A stretch of 64,000 nt of DNA from Sphingomonas sp. RIT328 (GCF_000632225.1 NZ_JFYV01000001.1:1-64000), one strand, 5' to 3'; shown: positions 8,561 through 16,248, counted from the first letter of the stretch. Made by a program: numbers and translations. Notes: generated by a model from the sequence alone, not told the origin.

Positions 8561-9250
8561 ATGACCATCCTCGACACGCCCTCGCCGAACTTCGACGAGC
8601 GGTCGCTGCCGATCTCCATGATCGTGCTGCATTATACCGGCATGCAGGACGGCCCGTCGGCGCTCGCGCGGCTGCGCGATCCGGAGGCCAAGGTGTCCGC
8701 GCATTATCTGGTCGAGGAGGACGGCACGGTCTGTCGGCTCGTCGCCGAACAGGACCGCGCCTGGCATGCCGGCCGCTCGTCGTGGCGCGGCATCACCGAC
8801 GTCAATTCGGCGAGCGTCGGTATCGAGATCGTCAATCCCGGCCACGACTGGGGCTATCGCCCGTTCACCGAGGAGCAGATCGCGGCGCTGATCCCGCTGG
8901 TCGCGGCGATCAAGGAACGCCACGGCATCACCCGCGGCAATATCGTCGGCCATTCCGATATCGCCCCGGCGCGCAAGCGCGATCCCGGCGAGCTCTTCCC
9001 CTGGGGCAAGCTCGCCCGGCTGCGGCTCGCGCTGCCGCGCCCGACGCGCAACCTGCTCGACCCGATGTGGACGCAGGGCGGCTTCCTGCTCGCGCTCGAA
9101 CGCTTCGGCTATGACGTCAGCGACGCGATGGCGGCGATCATGGCCTTCCAGCGCCGCTATCGCCCCGAGCTGATCGACGGCGAGATCGACGCCGAATGCC
9201 GGATGATCCTGCTCGCGCTGCTGCTGCCCAAGCCGCAGGGCGACCACTGA
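8561..9250 (+). CDS. N-acetylmuramoyl-L-alanine amidase, AmiD-like
   Basis: Zinc amidase that cuts the bond between MurNAc and the peptide stem of peptidoglycan or of recycled muropeptides. The 229-residue product carries an Amidase_2 domain: the first zinc ligand in IVLHYTGMQ, the YLVEEDGTV core, WHAGRSSWRG, and the GHSDIAPARKRDPGELFPW block with the last His and the catalytic Lys. A C-terminal helical stretch (about 165-229, FGYDVSDAMAAIMAFQRRYR) resembles the peptidoglycan-binding tail found in AmiD. There is no signal peptide or lipobox, so it may be cytoplasmic like AmpD or be exported another way. Confidence 0.88.
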   Translation: MTILDTPSPNFDERSLPISMIVLHYTGMQDGPSALARLRDPEAKVSAHYLVEEDGTVCRLVAEQDRAWHAGRSSWRGITDVNSASVGIEIVNPGHDWGYRPFTEEQIAALIPLVAAIKERHGITRGNIVGHSDIAPARKRDPGELFPWGKLARLRLALPRPTRNLLDPMWTQGGFLLALERFGYDVSDAMAAIMAFQRRYRPELIDGEIDAECRMILLALLLPKPQGDH

Positions 9251-9311
9251 AGCGTCGTGCCGGACGCGGCGGCAGCGCGGCGTTCGGCATGGAAGCGCGC
9301 CGGCACCGCTT

Positions 9312-9337
9312 CCCTAGCGCGATTTCCCGCGCTAGGG
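9312..9337. repeat. Perfect 10-bp inverted repeat just before rnpB
   Basis: CCCTAGCGCG at 9312-9321 and CGCGCTAGGG at 9328-9337 flank a 6-base loop, ending 10 bases before the RNase P RNA. It could terminate transcription from the amidase gene, although no T run follows, or be part of the rnpB promoter region. Confidence 0.6.
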
Positions 9338-9347
9338 CGCACCCGGT

Positions 9348-9726
<379 letters not shown>

Positions 9727-9776
9727 GTTTCATTGCCCCGTGGTGCAGGCTGCCCCCAAGGGACGGGGGACGGACG

Positions 9777-11711
9777 ATGCGGATCGAAATGGGCGTGCTG
9801 GCGACGATGCTGGCCATCGGCAGTGCGGCCGTCGCGCAGCCCCAGCGGAGCGTCCAGCAGGATTTCGAGGCCGCCACGGCGCTGAGCGCGGGCGACGACC
9901 ATGCCGCGGCGCTCGCGGCATGGCAGGCGCTGGAGCCCCGCGTTGCGGCCAAACCGCGCAGCCGCGGCATCGTGCTGGTGCGCAAGAGCCGGGATTTGGT
10001 CGCGCTCAAACGCTATGACGAGGCGGTCGCCGCGACCCGCGAGGGGCTGGCGCTGCTGCCGACCGGCGACAAGACGTTGAGCGCGGATCGCTTCGATGCC
10101 TATCTCAACCTCGCCGGGCTTGACCAGCAGACGCTCGATTATGCCAGCGCCGCCGACGCCTACCGCCATGCCGAGCAGGAGGCCGCGACCGCCGGCGAAC
10201 GGCTTGCCGCCTTGCGCGGGCTGATCCGCACCGCGACCTTCACCGATCCCGCCACCGCAACCGCCGCAGCCGCACGCGCCGATGCGGTGATCGCCGCGAC
10301 GCCGATCGACAATCCGCTCGCCGCCGATTTCGCCTCCGCCAAGGCGGTGCTCGCGCTCAACACCGGCAATCTGCCCGTCGCCACGGCCGAGGCGATGCGC
10401 GCCGTCAAGCTGCTCGGCGGACTCACCGAGAAGACCGACCTGCGCGATGTCGCGGCGCGATCGAACGTCGCCCTGGCGATGCTGCTCGCCGGGCGGAAGG
10501 ACGAGGCGCGCCACTATATGGCGATGACCGGCGCGGGTCGGATGCCGGACGGCCAGTTCGATCTCGGCGCGGCGATGACCCCGCCCGATTGCGGCGGTGA
10601 GGCGGGGCTCAAGCCCGAGCAGCTCGCCGTCGTGCAATTCTCCATCGCCGACGATGGCAGCGTCCTGCTTGCCGAGCCGATCTATGCCGAAGGCGGGCGC
10701 ACGGTCGCGCTCGCCTTTGCCCGCGCGGCCCGGCAGTGGGCGTGGAGTGCCGAGCAGGTCAAGGCGATACCCAGTTTCCTGCGCTACAATGCGCGGGTCG
10801 AATTACGCTGCAACATGGCCTTTCCGCGGCCGTCGATCACGGACGGGTTGCTCGCGGACCTGACGCGCTGGTCTGCCGAGCGCGGTGCTCCGATGGCCGA
10901 CGCGCCCGAAAACCCGGCGCAGGCGCTGGCCGGCCAGCGTGCTGCACTGGCCGCCGCGCCGCCCGCGGGCAAGCTGCCGGCGCTGATCGCGCTGCTCAAT
11001 TCGCCGGTGGTGCCGCGCGAGGAACGCGCCCAGTTCGCGGCCGAGGCCTTGCAGGCGGCGAGGGCGGCACAGGCGCCGGTGACGGGGCAGCTCGCGCTCG
11101 ACCTCGACGCACGGCTCAACGGTGTCGCGGACCAGTGGCGCCCCGGCACCTTCCGCCGGGTGGTTGCGCCGCTGCTCGATCAGCAGCCCTATGCCGGCGA
11201 TCCGCGTGCCCGCGCCGCATTGCGGTTGTTGCTCGCGGACGAGGAGCGGAACGCGAGCGACCGGATGGCGGCGTTGCTCGGCCAGGTCGTCGACGATCCG
11301 GCGCTGCCCGCGGACGATGCGCTGCGCACCGGCGCGCAGATCCGCCTCGCGTCGCTGGCGCAGCGGCGCGGCGACGACGCCGCGGCCAAGGCGGCCTTCG
11401 ACAAGACCGGCCTTACCGCGAGCCAGTGCGCGCTGGTCGGCGATGCGCCGCGGATGCTCCACTCGGGCGGCAGCTTCCCGGAAGAGGCGCTGTCGTGGGG
11501 CTTCGAAGGGTGGACGCGGACGCAATATGACATCGCCGCCAACGGCCATGTCCTCAATGCGCGCGCGATCGTCTCCTATCCGCCGTTTATCTTCACCAAG
11601 GCGGGCGCGGCGACGGCGAGCGGGCTTGTCTATGCCAAGACCTATCGGCCCGAAGGCGCGCTGGCCTGCGGGGCGAACACCTCCAACGTCAAATTCCGGA
11701 TACCCCACTGA
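9777..11711 (+). CDS. Secreted TPR-like protein with two TonB C-terminal-like domains
   Basis: Function unknown. The 644-residue product starts with a signal peptide (MRIEMGVLATMLAIGSAAVAQ). Residues of about 25-230 are helical and Ala-rich with TPR-like repeats (for instance LVALKRYDEAVAATREGLAL). Around residues 265-350 the sequence LKPEQLAVVQFSIADDGSVL with later ARQWAWSAEQVKA resembles a TonB_C/energy-transducer fold; the C terminus (about 550-644, WTRTQYDIAANGHVLNARAI, then YRPEGALACG) resembles a second one. TonB_C-like domains without the transmembrane anchor and Pro-rich rod occur in many sphingomonad periplasmic proteins. It stands alone after rnpB. Domain calls are from pattern only. 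Confidence 0.75.
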   Translation: MRIEMGVLATMLAIGSAAVAQPQRSVQQDFEAATALSAGDDHAAALAAWQALEPRVAAKPRSRGIVLVRKSRDLVALKRYDEAVAATREGLALLPTGDKTLSADRFDAYLNLAGLDQQTLDYASAADAYRHAEQEAATAGERLAALRGLIRTATFTDPATATAAAARADAVIAATPIDNPLAADFASAKAVLALNTGNLPVATAEAMRAVKLLGGLTEKTDLRDVAARSNVALAMLLAGRKDEARHYMAMTGAGRMPDGQFDLGAAMTPPDCGGEAGLKPEQLAVVQFSIADDGSVLLAEPIYAEGGRTVALAFARAARQWAWSAEQVKAIPSFLRYNARVELRCNMAFPRPSITDGLLADLTRWSAERGAPMADAPENPAQALAGQRAALAAAPPAGKLPALIALLNSPVVPREERAQFAAEALQAARAAQAPVTGQLALDLDARLNGVADQWRPGTFRRVVAPLLDQQPYAGDPRARAALRLLLADEERNASDRMAALLGQVVDDPALPADDALRTGAQIRLASLAQRRGDDAAAKAAFDKTGLTASQCALVGDAPRMLHSGGSFPEEALSWGFEGWTRTQYDIAANGHVLNARAIVSYPPFIFTKAGAATASGLVYAKTYRPEGALACGANTSNVKFRIPH

Positions 11712-11756
11712 CCCCGTTCCGGTTGCGCCTTGGCGCCCAGGGCCTATGTGGTCCTG

Positions 11757-12296
11757 ATGGCGCGCAGCACTTCACGCTCGAACGATTGGGGCTTTCCCCG
11801 CTGGCGTGGCTATGGCTCGGGTCGCGAGACGACGACGGTGCGGATCTGCGACCGGCACGGCTGTACCGAGCCGGGTGATTGCCCCGCGCCGAAATCGCCC
11901 AACAGCCCCGACCGCTGGTATTTCTGCACGACGCACGCCGCCGAATATAATCGCGGCTGGAACTATTTCGAAGGCCTGTCCGCGGAGGAAGCGGCGCAGC
12001 GCGAGGCGGCGGAGTCGCAGGATGCGTCGGGCTATGCCAATGCCAGCCATTATGCCTGGGGCGGCAGCGGCGACGGCAGCCGCTCGCGCGACGAGATGCG
12101 CGCGCTCGACGTGCTCGGGCTCGATACCGATGCGGATTTCGACACGGTGAAGGCCGCGTGGCGCAAGCTCGCCAAGGAAAACCATCCTGACATCCGCCCC
12201 GGCGATGCCGATGCCGCGGTGCGTTTCCAGACGGTGCAGGCCGCCTATGAGGTGCTGCGCAGCGCGGAGGAACGGCGCGAATGGCGCCCCCGCTGA
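11757..12296 (+). CDS. J-domain protein with cysteine-rich N terminus
   Basis: Probable DnaK co-chaperone. The J domain is at the C terminus (about residues 105-175): LDVLGLDTDADFDTVKAAWR, then the diagnostic HPD in KENHPDIRPGD. The N-terminal part carries four cysteines and histidines (ICDRHGCTEPGDCPAP and FCTTHAAEYN) that could bind zinc or another metal. This layout, metal-like motif first and J domain last, is not that of DnaJ or CbpA. I start at ATG 11757 (MARSTSRSNDW); a TTG 27 bases up would also be in frame. The last 16 bases overlap the next gene, so the two are co-translated. Confidence 0.85.
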   Translation: MARSTSRSNDWGFPRWRGYGSGRETTTVRICDRHGCTEPGDCPAPKSPNSPDRWYFCTTHAAEYNRGWNYFEGLSAEEAAQREAAESQDASGYANASHYAWGGSGDGSRSRDEMRALDVLGLDTDADFDTVKAAWRKLAKENHPDIRPGDADAAVRFQTVQAAYEVLRSAEERREWRPR

Positions 12297-12613
12297 AGCA
12301 GGTGCCGAGCGCCTGGCGCGGCGCGATCCTGGTCTGCGGCAAATGTTCGAAGAAGCTGGACGGCGGCTTCGGCAAGAAGGCGCAGACGCCGCTCGCCAAG
12401 CTGCTGCGCAAGCTGCTCGGCCTCGGCAAGGGGCGCAAGGCGACGCTCGGCGTGGTCGAGACGCGCTGCCTCGGCCTGTGTCCGCGCGGCGGCGTTGCGC
12501 TGATCGACGGCCGCGCGCCGGGGACGTGGCTGGTCGTGCCGCAGGGCGCCGACGTCGCCGAACTTGCCGCGCGGCTGGCGACAGTGCGGACCGTGCCCGC
12601 CGATCAGGCGTAG
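12281..12613 (+). CDS. Thioredoxin-like [2Fe-2S] ferredoxin-type protein
   Basis: A 110-residue protein with the cysteine pattern of the thioredoxin-like [2Fe-2S] ferredoxins: CGKCSKK near residue 20 and RCLGLCPRGG near residue 65, followed by GTWLVVPQGADVAELAARL. This suggests an electron-transfer or iron-sulfur carrier role in the cytoplasm; the partner is unknown. The start at 12281 has GGAGGA about nine bases upstream and lies inside the end of the J-protein gene. The neighbouring convergent gene is sufE, so the group may concern Fe-S proteins. Cluster type is inferred from spacing only. Confidence 0.78.
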   Translation: MAPPLKQVPSAWRGAILVCGKCSKKLDGGFGKKAQTPLAKLLRKLLGLGKGRKATLGVVETRCLGLCPRGGVALIDGRAPGTWLVVPQGADVAELAARLATVRTVPADQA

Positions 12614-13008
12614 CGGCGCGCGGTTTCGCGGATCAGTGCGATCATGTTGGGGATGCCCTGCGTCCGGTTCGAGCTCAGCTGATTGGCGAGATCGAACGGC
12701 GCGAGTGCGCCCTCGATATCGGTCGCGACGATCGTCGCCGGCGTCTCGTCCTGCACGGTACGCAGCACGAGCGCGATGATCCCCTTGGTGATCGCGGCAT
12801 TGCTGTCGGCGAGGAAATGGAGCGTGCCGTCCTCCGCCCGCATCGGATAGACCCAGACCGATGCGGAACAGCCGCGCACCAGCGTCGCCTCCGTCTTGAG
12901 CGCTTCCGGCATCGGCTCGAGCGACCGGCCGAGGTCGATCAGCAGCCGATAGCGATCGTCGGCATCGAGGAAGTCATATTCGTCGCGGATCTCGGCGATG
13001 CTGGTCAT
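12604..13008 (-). CDS. sufE: Cysteine desulfuration protein SufE
   Basis: Accepts persulfide sulfur from a cysteine desulfurase (SufS) and stimulates it for Fe-S cluster assembly. The 134-residue protein has the SufE fold with the acceptor Cys47 in LVRGCSASVWV, preceded by the EIRDEYDFLDADDRY helix and ending with the GIPNMIALIRETA helix. ATG 13008 is chosen over the GTG directly upstream. No other suf gene is next to it. Its 3' end overlaps the convergent ferredoxin-type gene by 10 bases. Confidence 0.9.
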   Translation of the reverse strand: MTSIAEIRDEYDFLDADDRYRLLIDLGRSLEPMPEALKTEATLVRGCSASVWVYPMRAEDGTLHFLADSNAAITKGIIALVLRTVQDETPATIVATDIEGALAPFDLANQLSSNRTQGIPNMIALIRETARRYA

Positions 13009-13325
13009 CACGGCGCGGTAGACCGGCGGCGGGGAGGAGGCAATCGGCCATCACCTTGGTGATGCCGCGCCGGTCCTGGCGAATCCTCTGCAACACCGTG
13101 TGTCATGCCGGACTGGTTCCGGCATCCACTGTTCCGCAAGAGCAGCCTCTGGGTTTGCGGGGCGGCAGACCCCGGAACACGTCCGGGGCGACGTTACGGT
13201 TCAGGGGAGGTCAGGACGTTCGCAGAGGTCTTGCCTGCGCGGAAACCAGGTGTCCGGTCAGGCAAGCGCCCCATCCGGGCTCCGCGTTGACGCGGGGTGG
13301 CGAACCGCAATCGCCACCTGCGTCC
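13009..13325. other. Gene-free stretch with a dispersed repeat
   Basis: About 317 bases between sufE and the last gene of the psp array. It holds a copy of a dispersed repeat (13102-13192). Open frames here are made of repeat sequence and overlap on several frames, so I call no gene. Confidence 0.6.
13102..13192 (+). repeat. Dispersed intergenic repeat, copy 1
   Basis: Begins GTCATGCCGGACTGGTTCCG and ends in the CCCCGGAACACGTCCGGGG region. The same two modules in the same order occur on the other strand at 25060-25145. Each module is itself a near palindrome (CCGGAC..GTTCCGG and CCCCGGAAC..GTCCGGGG). Such short palindromic repeats are common between genes of sphingomonads. Confidence 0.7.
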
Positions 13326-13559
13326 TCACAGATCCACACCGGCGGCGATCGCCTCCAGCTTGCGGATACGCTCCTTGAGATCGGCGATCTCGATCCGCGA
13401 TCCGGCGGAGGGGCCGGCGGGGACGGGCTCGCGGGCGGCGAGCTGTTCGTGCTGGAGCGCGAGCCAGCCGCGCCAGCCCGACAGGCAGGCGCCGACCAGC
13501 ATCGCCAGACCGGCGAGCGCCACCAGCGCGAGCGTAAGATAGACGTTGGGATCGTTCAT
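13326..13559 (-). CDS. Small PspB-like membrane coiled-coil protein (4th of array)
   Basis: A 77-residue protein with one N-terminal membrane helix (about 8-30, LALVALAGLAMLVGACL) followed by a short linker and a charged helix, SRIEIADLKERIRKLEAIAA, that matches the coiled-coil core of PspB and of the three genes before it. It is the last gene of the psp cluster, 173 bases after its neighbour, so it may have its own start. Family assignment rests on layout and the LKERIRKLEAI motif; function is inferred to be envelope stress sensing or binding to PspA/PspC. Confidence 0.65.
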   Translation of the reverse strand: MNDPNVYLTLALVALAGLAMLVGACLSGWRGWLALQHEQLAAREPVPAGPSAGSRIEIADLKERIRKLEAIAAGVDL

Positions 13560-13732
13560 GATCGGCCTCCGGTCAGCGGGCGTGCAGGCGGCGGGTCTCC
13601 GGACGGGACCGACGCTGCCGCGGGTTTCGGTACCGGCGCCACCCGGGGGAGGGCGCGCCGCGGATTGGTCCCACCCACAACAGCGGGTGGAAAGGGGGGG
13701 GCAGGCAGCTCCGGCCGCCTTGGCCCCCGTGG

Positions 13733-14014
13733 TCAGTTGATCGGCAGACGGCCGGGCGCGGTGCCGCGCAGCGCGTCGATCTCCTGCGCCAGGTCGGCGC
13801 CGCGATCGGTGACGATGCGTTCGAGCACGCGCACCCGTTCCTCCAGCCGCTCGGTCTGCGCGGCATATTGCGCGGCCTTTTCGGCGACCTTGTCGGCCTC
13901 GATCTCCATCCGGCGGTGCTGGAGCGCGAACCAAGGCTTGACGAAGATGCCGCCGAAGATCGCGAGCAGACCGCAACAGATGCCGAGGATGGGGATCATC
14001 AGAGGGCTCATCAT
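13733..14014 (-). CDS. Small PspB-like membrane coiled-coil protein (3rd of array)
   Basis: A 93-residue protein: N-terminal membrane helix (MIPILGICCGLLAIFGGIF), then a long heptad-rich helix containing QTERLEERVRVLERIVTDRG and LAQEIDALRG. The core LEERxxVLERIVTD is nearly the same as in the two genes upstream and close to PspB. Two ATG codons lie next to each other (14014 and 14011) after AGGAG; the second has the better spacing. It follows the previous gene by 10 bases and is clearly part of the same operon. Confidence 0.72.
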   Translation of the reverse strand: MMSPLMIPILGICCGLLAIFGGIFVKPWFALQHRRMEIEADKVAEKAAQYAAQTERLEERVRVLERIVTDRGADLAQEIDALRGTAPGRLPIN

Positions 14015-14024
14015 CCTACTCCTG

Positions 14025-14291
14025 TCAGCAGCTGCGCAGCTGGTCGATTTCGTGGCCGAGCCGGTGGGCGCGGTCGGTGACGATGCTCTCCACCGTCGCC
14101 AGCCGCTCCTGCAGCCGGTCGATCTGGCCGATGCGGCGGGCGTTTTCGGCATCGAGCAGGTCGATGTTGCGGCGCGCCTCGACATCGGGGGCAATGATCG
14201 CCTGCCGCACCTTGCGGCGGCCGTAATATTGCACCGCCAGCGTCACCATCGCGCCGAAGATCATGCAGACGATATGATCGGGTCCCATCAT
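14025..14291 (-). CDS. Small PspB-like membrane coiled-coil protein (2nd of array)
   Basis: An 88-residue protein with a membrane helix at about 7-23 (IVCMIFGAMVTLAVQYY), a basic patch (GRRKVRQ) and a coiled coil holding IDRLQERLATVESIVTDR and HEIDQLRSC. The layout and the RLQERLATVESIV core match PspB (RLEDRLNTVERIV in this locus). Starts at tandem ATGs (14291/14288). It lies 9 bases after the preceding gene. Probable paralogue of PspB; exact role unknown. Confidence 0.74.
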   Translation of the reverse strand: MMGPDHIVCMIFGAMVTLAVQYYGRRKVRQAIIAPDVEARRNIDLLDAENARRIGQIDRLQERLATVESIVTDRAHRLGHEIDQLRSC

Positions 14292-14300
14292 CCGTCTCCC

Positions 14301-14645
14301 TTAGCGGTCGCGAAGCGCTTCGATCTCGCGGGCGGTGCGCTCGGCGGGATCGGTGGCGATGCGTTCGAGGACGGCGATCCGTTCCTCCAGCCGGCTGACC
14401 TGCCCGGTCAGCTTCTCGTTCTCGTTGGAGAGCAGCATGATCTTGCGCTCCGCCTCGATGTCGTCGCCGCCGTCGGGGCCGTAGCCCATCCACATCATCC
14501 GCTGCATGCGCCGCATCTTGCGGGCCTGGCGGTTTTGCGCCTCTTCCAGCGGATAGCCGTGCTTGGCCTTGACCCAGGTGGTGAAGGCGTGACGCGCGCT
14601 CACCGCTCCGACGATACCGACCGGCACCATCCAACCCATGTCCAT
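14301..14645 (-). CDS. PspB-like membrane coiled-coil protein (1st of array)
   Basis: A 114-residue protein starting MDMGWMVPVGIVGAV with a short hydrophobic segment, then a basic, Met/Arg-rich region (RKMRRMQRMMWMGYG) and a C-terminal coiled coil, QVSRLEERIAVLERIATD followed by AREIEALRDR. The C-terminal core is the same as in the next two genes and PspB. It follows pspC by 48 bases. The Met/Arg-rich middle part is unique to this member and might touch the membrane surface. Function is inferred from context. Confidence 0.72.
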   Translation of the reverse strand: MDMGWMVPVGIVGAVSARHAFTTWVKAKHGYPLEEAQNRQARKMRRMQRMMWMGYGPDGGDDIEAERKIMLLSNENEKLTGQVSRLEERIAVLERIATDPAERTAREIEALRDR

Positions 14646-14693
14646 CGTGATTCTCCCTGAACCCGTGATGCCTGATCCTGCCCCCGACGTTGC

Positions 14694-15068
14694 TCAGCGC
14701 AGGCTGTCGATTTCCTCGGCCAGTCGGCTGTTGCGGCTGGTGTAATGCAGCTCGATGTCGGCGAGCCGGCGATCGATGTCGCGGAACTTGCTGCGCACCT
14801 CGCTGGTCGAGCGCTTCGGATTGGTCCGCACGCCCTGCCAGAATTTGGCGTCTTCCTGCGTCTCGTAGAGGCCATAGGGCTTCTTCGGCGCGAGCAGCCC
14901 GGCGGCGACATAGGCGATGAACACCCAGCCCGAGGTGGCGATGGTCAGCACGATCATCGCGACGCGGACCAGCGTCAGGTCGAAGCCGGTATAGTCGGTG
15001 ATCCCGGCACAGACGCCGAGCCACTTGGCTTCCTGCTTGTCGACGTAGAATTTGGTGCGGGTAGACAT
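14694..15068 (-). CDS. pspC: Phage-shock protein C, envelope stress membrane protein
   Basis: Inner-membrane protein that, with PspB, senses membrane damage and draws PspA off PspF. The 124-residue product shows the PspC domain: KQEAKWLGVCAGITDYTGFD at the start, VRVAMIVLTIATSGWVFIAY as membrane segment and GLLAPKKPYGLY after it. Beyond the domain there is a coiled-coil tail (RDIDRRLADIELHYTSRNSR) ending EEIDSLR, the same ending motif as in the PspB-like genes downstream. It begins one base after the pspB stop. Confidence 0.93.
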   Translation of the reverse strand: MSTRTKFYVDKQEAKWLGVCAGITDYTGFDLTLVRVAMIVLTIATSGWVFIAYVAAGLLAPKKPYGLYETQEDAKFWQGVRTNPKRSTSEVRSKFRDIDRRLADIELHYTSRNSRLAEEIDSLR

Positions 15069-15069
15069 C

Positions 15070-15333
15070 TCAATTCCTCCGGTCGAGCGAATAGGGGGTT
15101 GCTTGCGGGCTGTTCAGACTGGCCCGAAAGTCGGGATTGTCGGCGGCGACGATCCGCTCGACGGTATTGAGCCGATCTTCGAGGCGACGGGCGAGATTGA
15201 ACATCTCGTCCAGCAGACGTTCGTCTTCTTCCGTGATCTTGGGTGCCTGTTTCCACTTGGTGATGTAGTGGAAGATCAACCAGGGTAGGCCGATCAGGGC
15301 AAGCGAAATGGCAAGTACGCCTTCGATGTCCAT
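15070..15333 (-). CDS. pspB: Phage-shock protein B
   Basis: Small inner-membrane partner of PspC. The 87-residue product has the N-terminal membrane helix (VLAISLALIGLPWLIFHYI) and the cytoplasmic coiled coil ITEEDERLLDEMFNLARRLE plus DRLNTVERIVAAD, both standard PspB sequence. One base separates it from pspA upstream and from pspC downstream, so the three are tightly coupled. Confidence 0.94.
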   Translation of the reverse strand: MDIEGVLAISLALIGLPWLIFHYITKWKQAPKITEEDERLLDEMFNLARRLEDRLNTVERIVAADNPDFRASLNSPQATPYSLDRRN

Positions 15334-15334
15334 T

Positions 15335-16000
15335 TCACCCCTCCTTCTTCAGGCGCGCCTTGAGCGCGGCGAGTTCGGCATCGACCTTGTCGCTCTGGCG
15401 CAACTCGGCGATCTCTTCCTCGAGGCTCTTCGGTGCGCCGAGACCCAGCGCCTCGGCGCGGCCTTCGGCATCGTCGACCCGGCGTTCGAGCACGTCGAAG
15501 CGGCTGAACGCCTCGTGCGTCTTGGGGCCGGCATACATCTCGCGCAGGCGGTAGCGGTTGTTGGCGCTTTCCAGCCGCGTCTGGACGTTCGACTGTTTGG
15601 TGCGCGCTTCGGTCAGCTTCTTCTGGAGCTTGGCGATATCCTCTTCCGAGGCGCGCAGCGCGTCGTCGAGCACCTTGATCTCGATCTTGAGCTGCTCGGC
15701 CATGTCGGCGGCCTTCTGCTTCTCGACCAGAGCCGCCTTGGCGAGGTCTTCGCGATCCTTGCTCAGCGCCAGCTCGGCCTTCTCGGTCCAGCTGTCCTGC
15801 AACTGCTCCAGCTTGCTGATATGGCGACGCATCTCTTTCTGGTCGGCGATGGTGCGGGCAGCGGAGGCGCGCACCTCGACCAACGTCTCCTCCATTTCGA
15901 GGATGATCATGCGGATCATCTTCGCCGGATCTTCCGCCTTTTCGAGCAGGTCGGCGAAATTGGCGGCGACGATGTCGCGGGTGCGGGAAAAAATGCCCAT
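15335..16000 (-). CDS. pspA: Phage-shock protein A (PspA/IM30 family)
   Basis: Peripheral membrane protein that assembles on damaged inner membrane to keep proton-motive force, and in resting cells inhibits PspF. The 221-residue, almost wholly helical product starts MGIFSRTRDIVAANFADLLE with the amphipathic membrane-binding helix, followed by KAEDPAKMIRMIILEMEETL, the PspF-contact hairpin. Start at ATG 16000 has AGGAGC upstream. It follows the 44-residue peptide gene with a 56-base gap containing a hairpin. Confidence 0.96.
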   Translation of the reverse strand: MGIFSRTRDIVAANFADLLEKAEDPAKMIRMIILEMEETLVEVRASAARTIADQKEMRRHISKLEQLQDSWTEKAELALSKDREDLAKAALVEKQKAADMAEQLKIEIKVLDDALRASEEDIAKLQKKLTEARTKQSNVQTRLESANNRYRLREMYAGPKTHEAFSRFDVLERRVDDAEGRAEALGLGAPKSLEEEIAELRQSDKVDAELAALKARLKKEG

Positions 16001-16023
16001 CGATTCTTTGCTCCTAAGACTGT

Positions 16024-16043
16024 CCGGCGCGACGGGGCGCCGG
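16024..16043 (-). promoter_or_regulatory. Hairpin between the small peptide gene and pspA
   Basis: CCGGCGC (16024-16030) and GCGCCGG (16037-16043) form a perfect 7-bp stem with a 6-base loop just before the pspA ribosome site. No T run follows, so it is more likely to be a partial attenuator or an RNA processing or stability element than a full terminator. Confidence 0.5.
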
Positions 16044-16056
16044 CTTTGCGACCATG

Positions 16057-16191
16057 TTACGCGCTCTGCTGCGTGGTCGCTACACTGTGGCTGGCCGCGG
16101 CGGGACCGACCGCGCCAGCGACACAGGTGGCGCTGAACAGGACGGTGCAGACGATCGCGGCGAGCTTGCGGCCGGTGTCGGAATTGAACAT
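16057..16191 (-). CDS. 44-residue exported peptide at the head of the psp operon
   Basis: A short gene, MFNSDTGRKLAAIVCTVLFS then ATCVAGAVGPAAASHSVATT and QQSA, with a charged start, a hydrophobic core and AAA-S-type small residues: a signal peptide with little mature sequence, or a single-pass membrane peptide. The ribosome site AGGAGG is perfectly spaced before ATG 16191, which strongly supports translation. It is the first gene behind the sigma-54 promoter and so should be induced with pspA. I know no function for it; a Psp-linked small protein acting at the membrane is inference. Confidence 0.72.
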   Translation of the reverse strand: MFNSDTGRKLAAIVCTVLFSATCVAGAVGPAAASHSVATTQQSA

Positions 16192-16248
16192 GGAAACCTC
16201 CTGATATCTGAACCTTGTTCCCGCCGTGTGGCGGTCTGTCCGATGCTT

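Noticed and set aside
13056..14660. 534-codon plus-strand frame
   Set aside because: It runs through a dispersed repeat and then antisense to four well-supported psp-locus genes with good ribosome sites.
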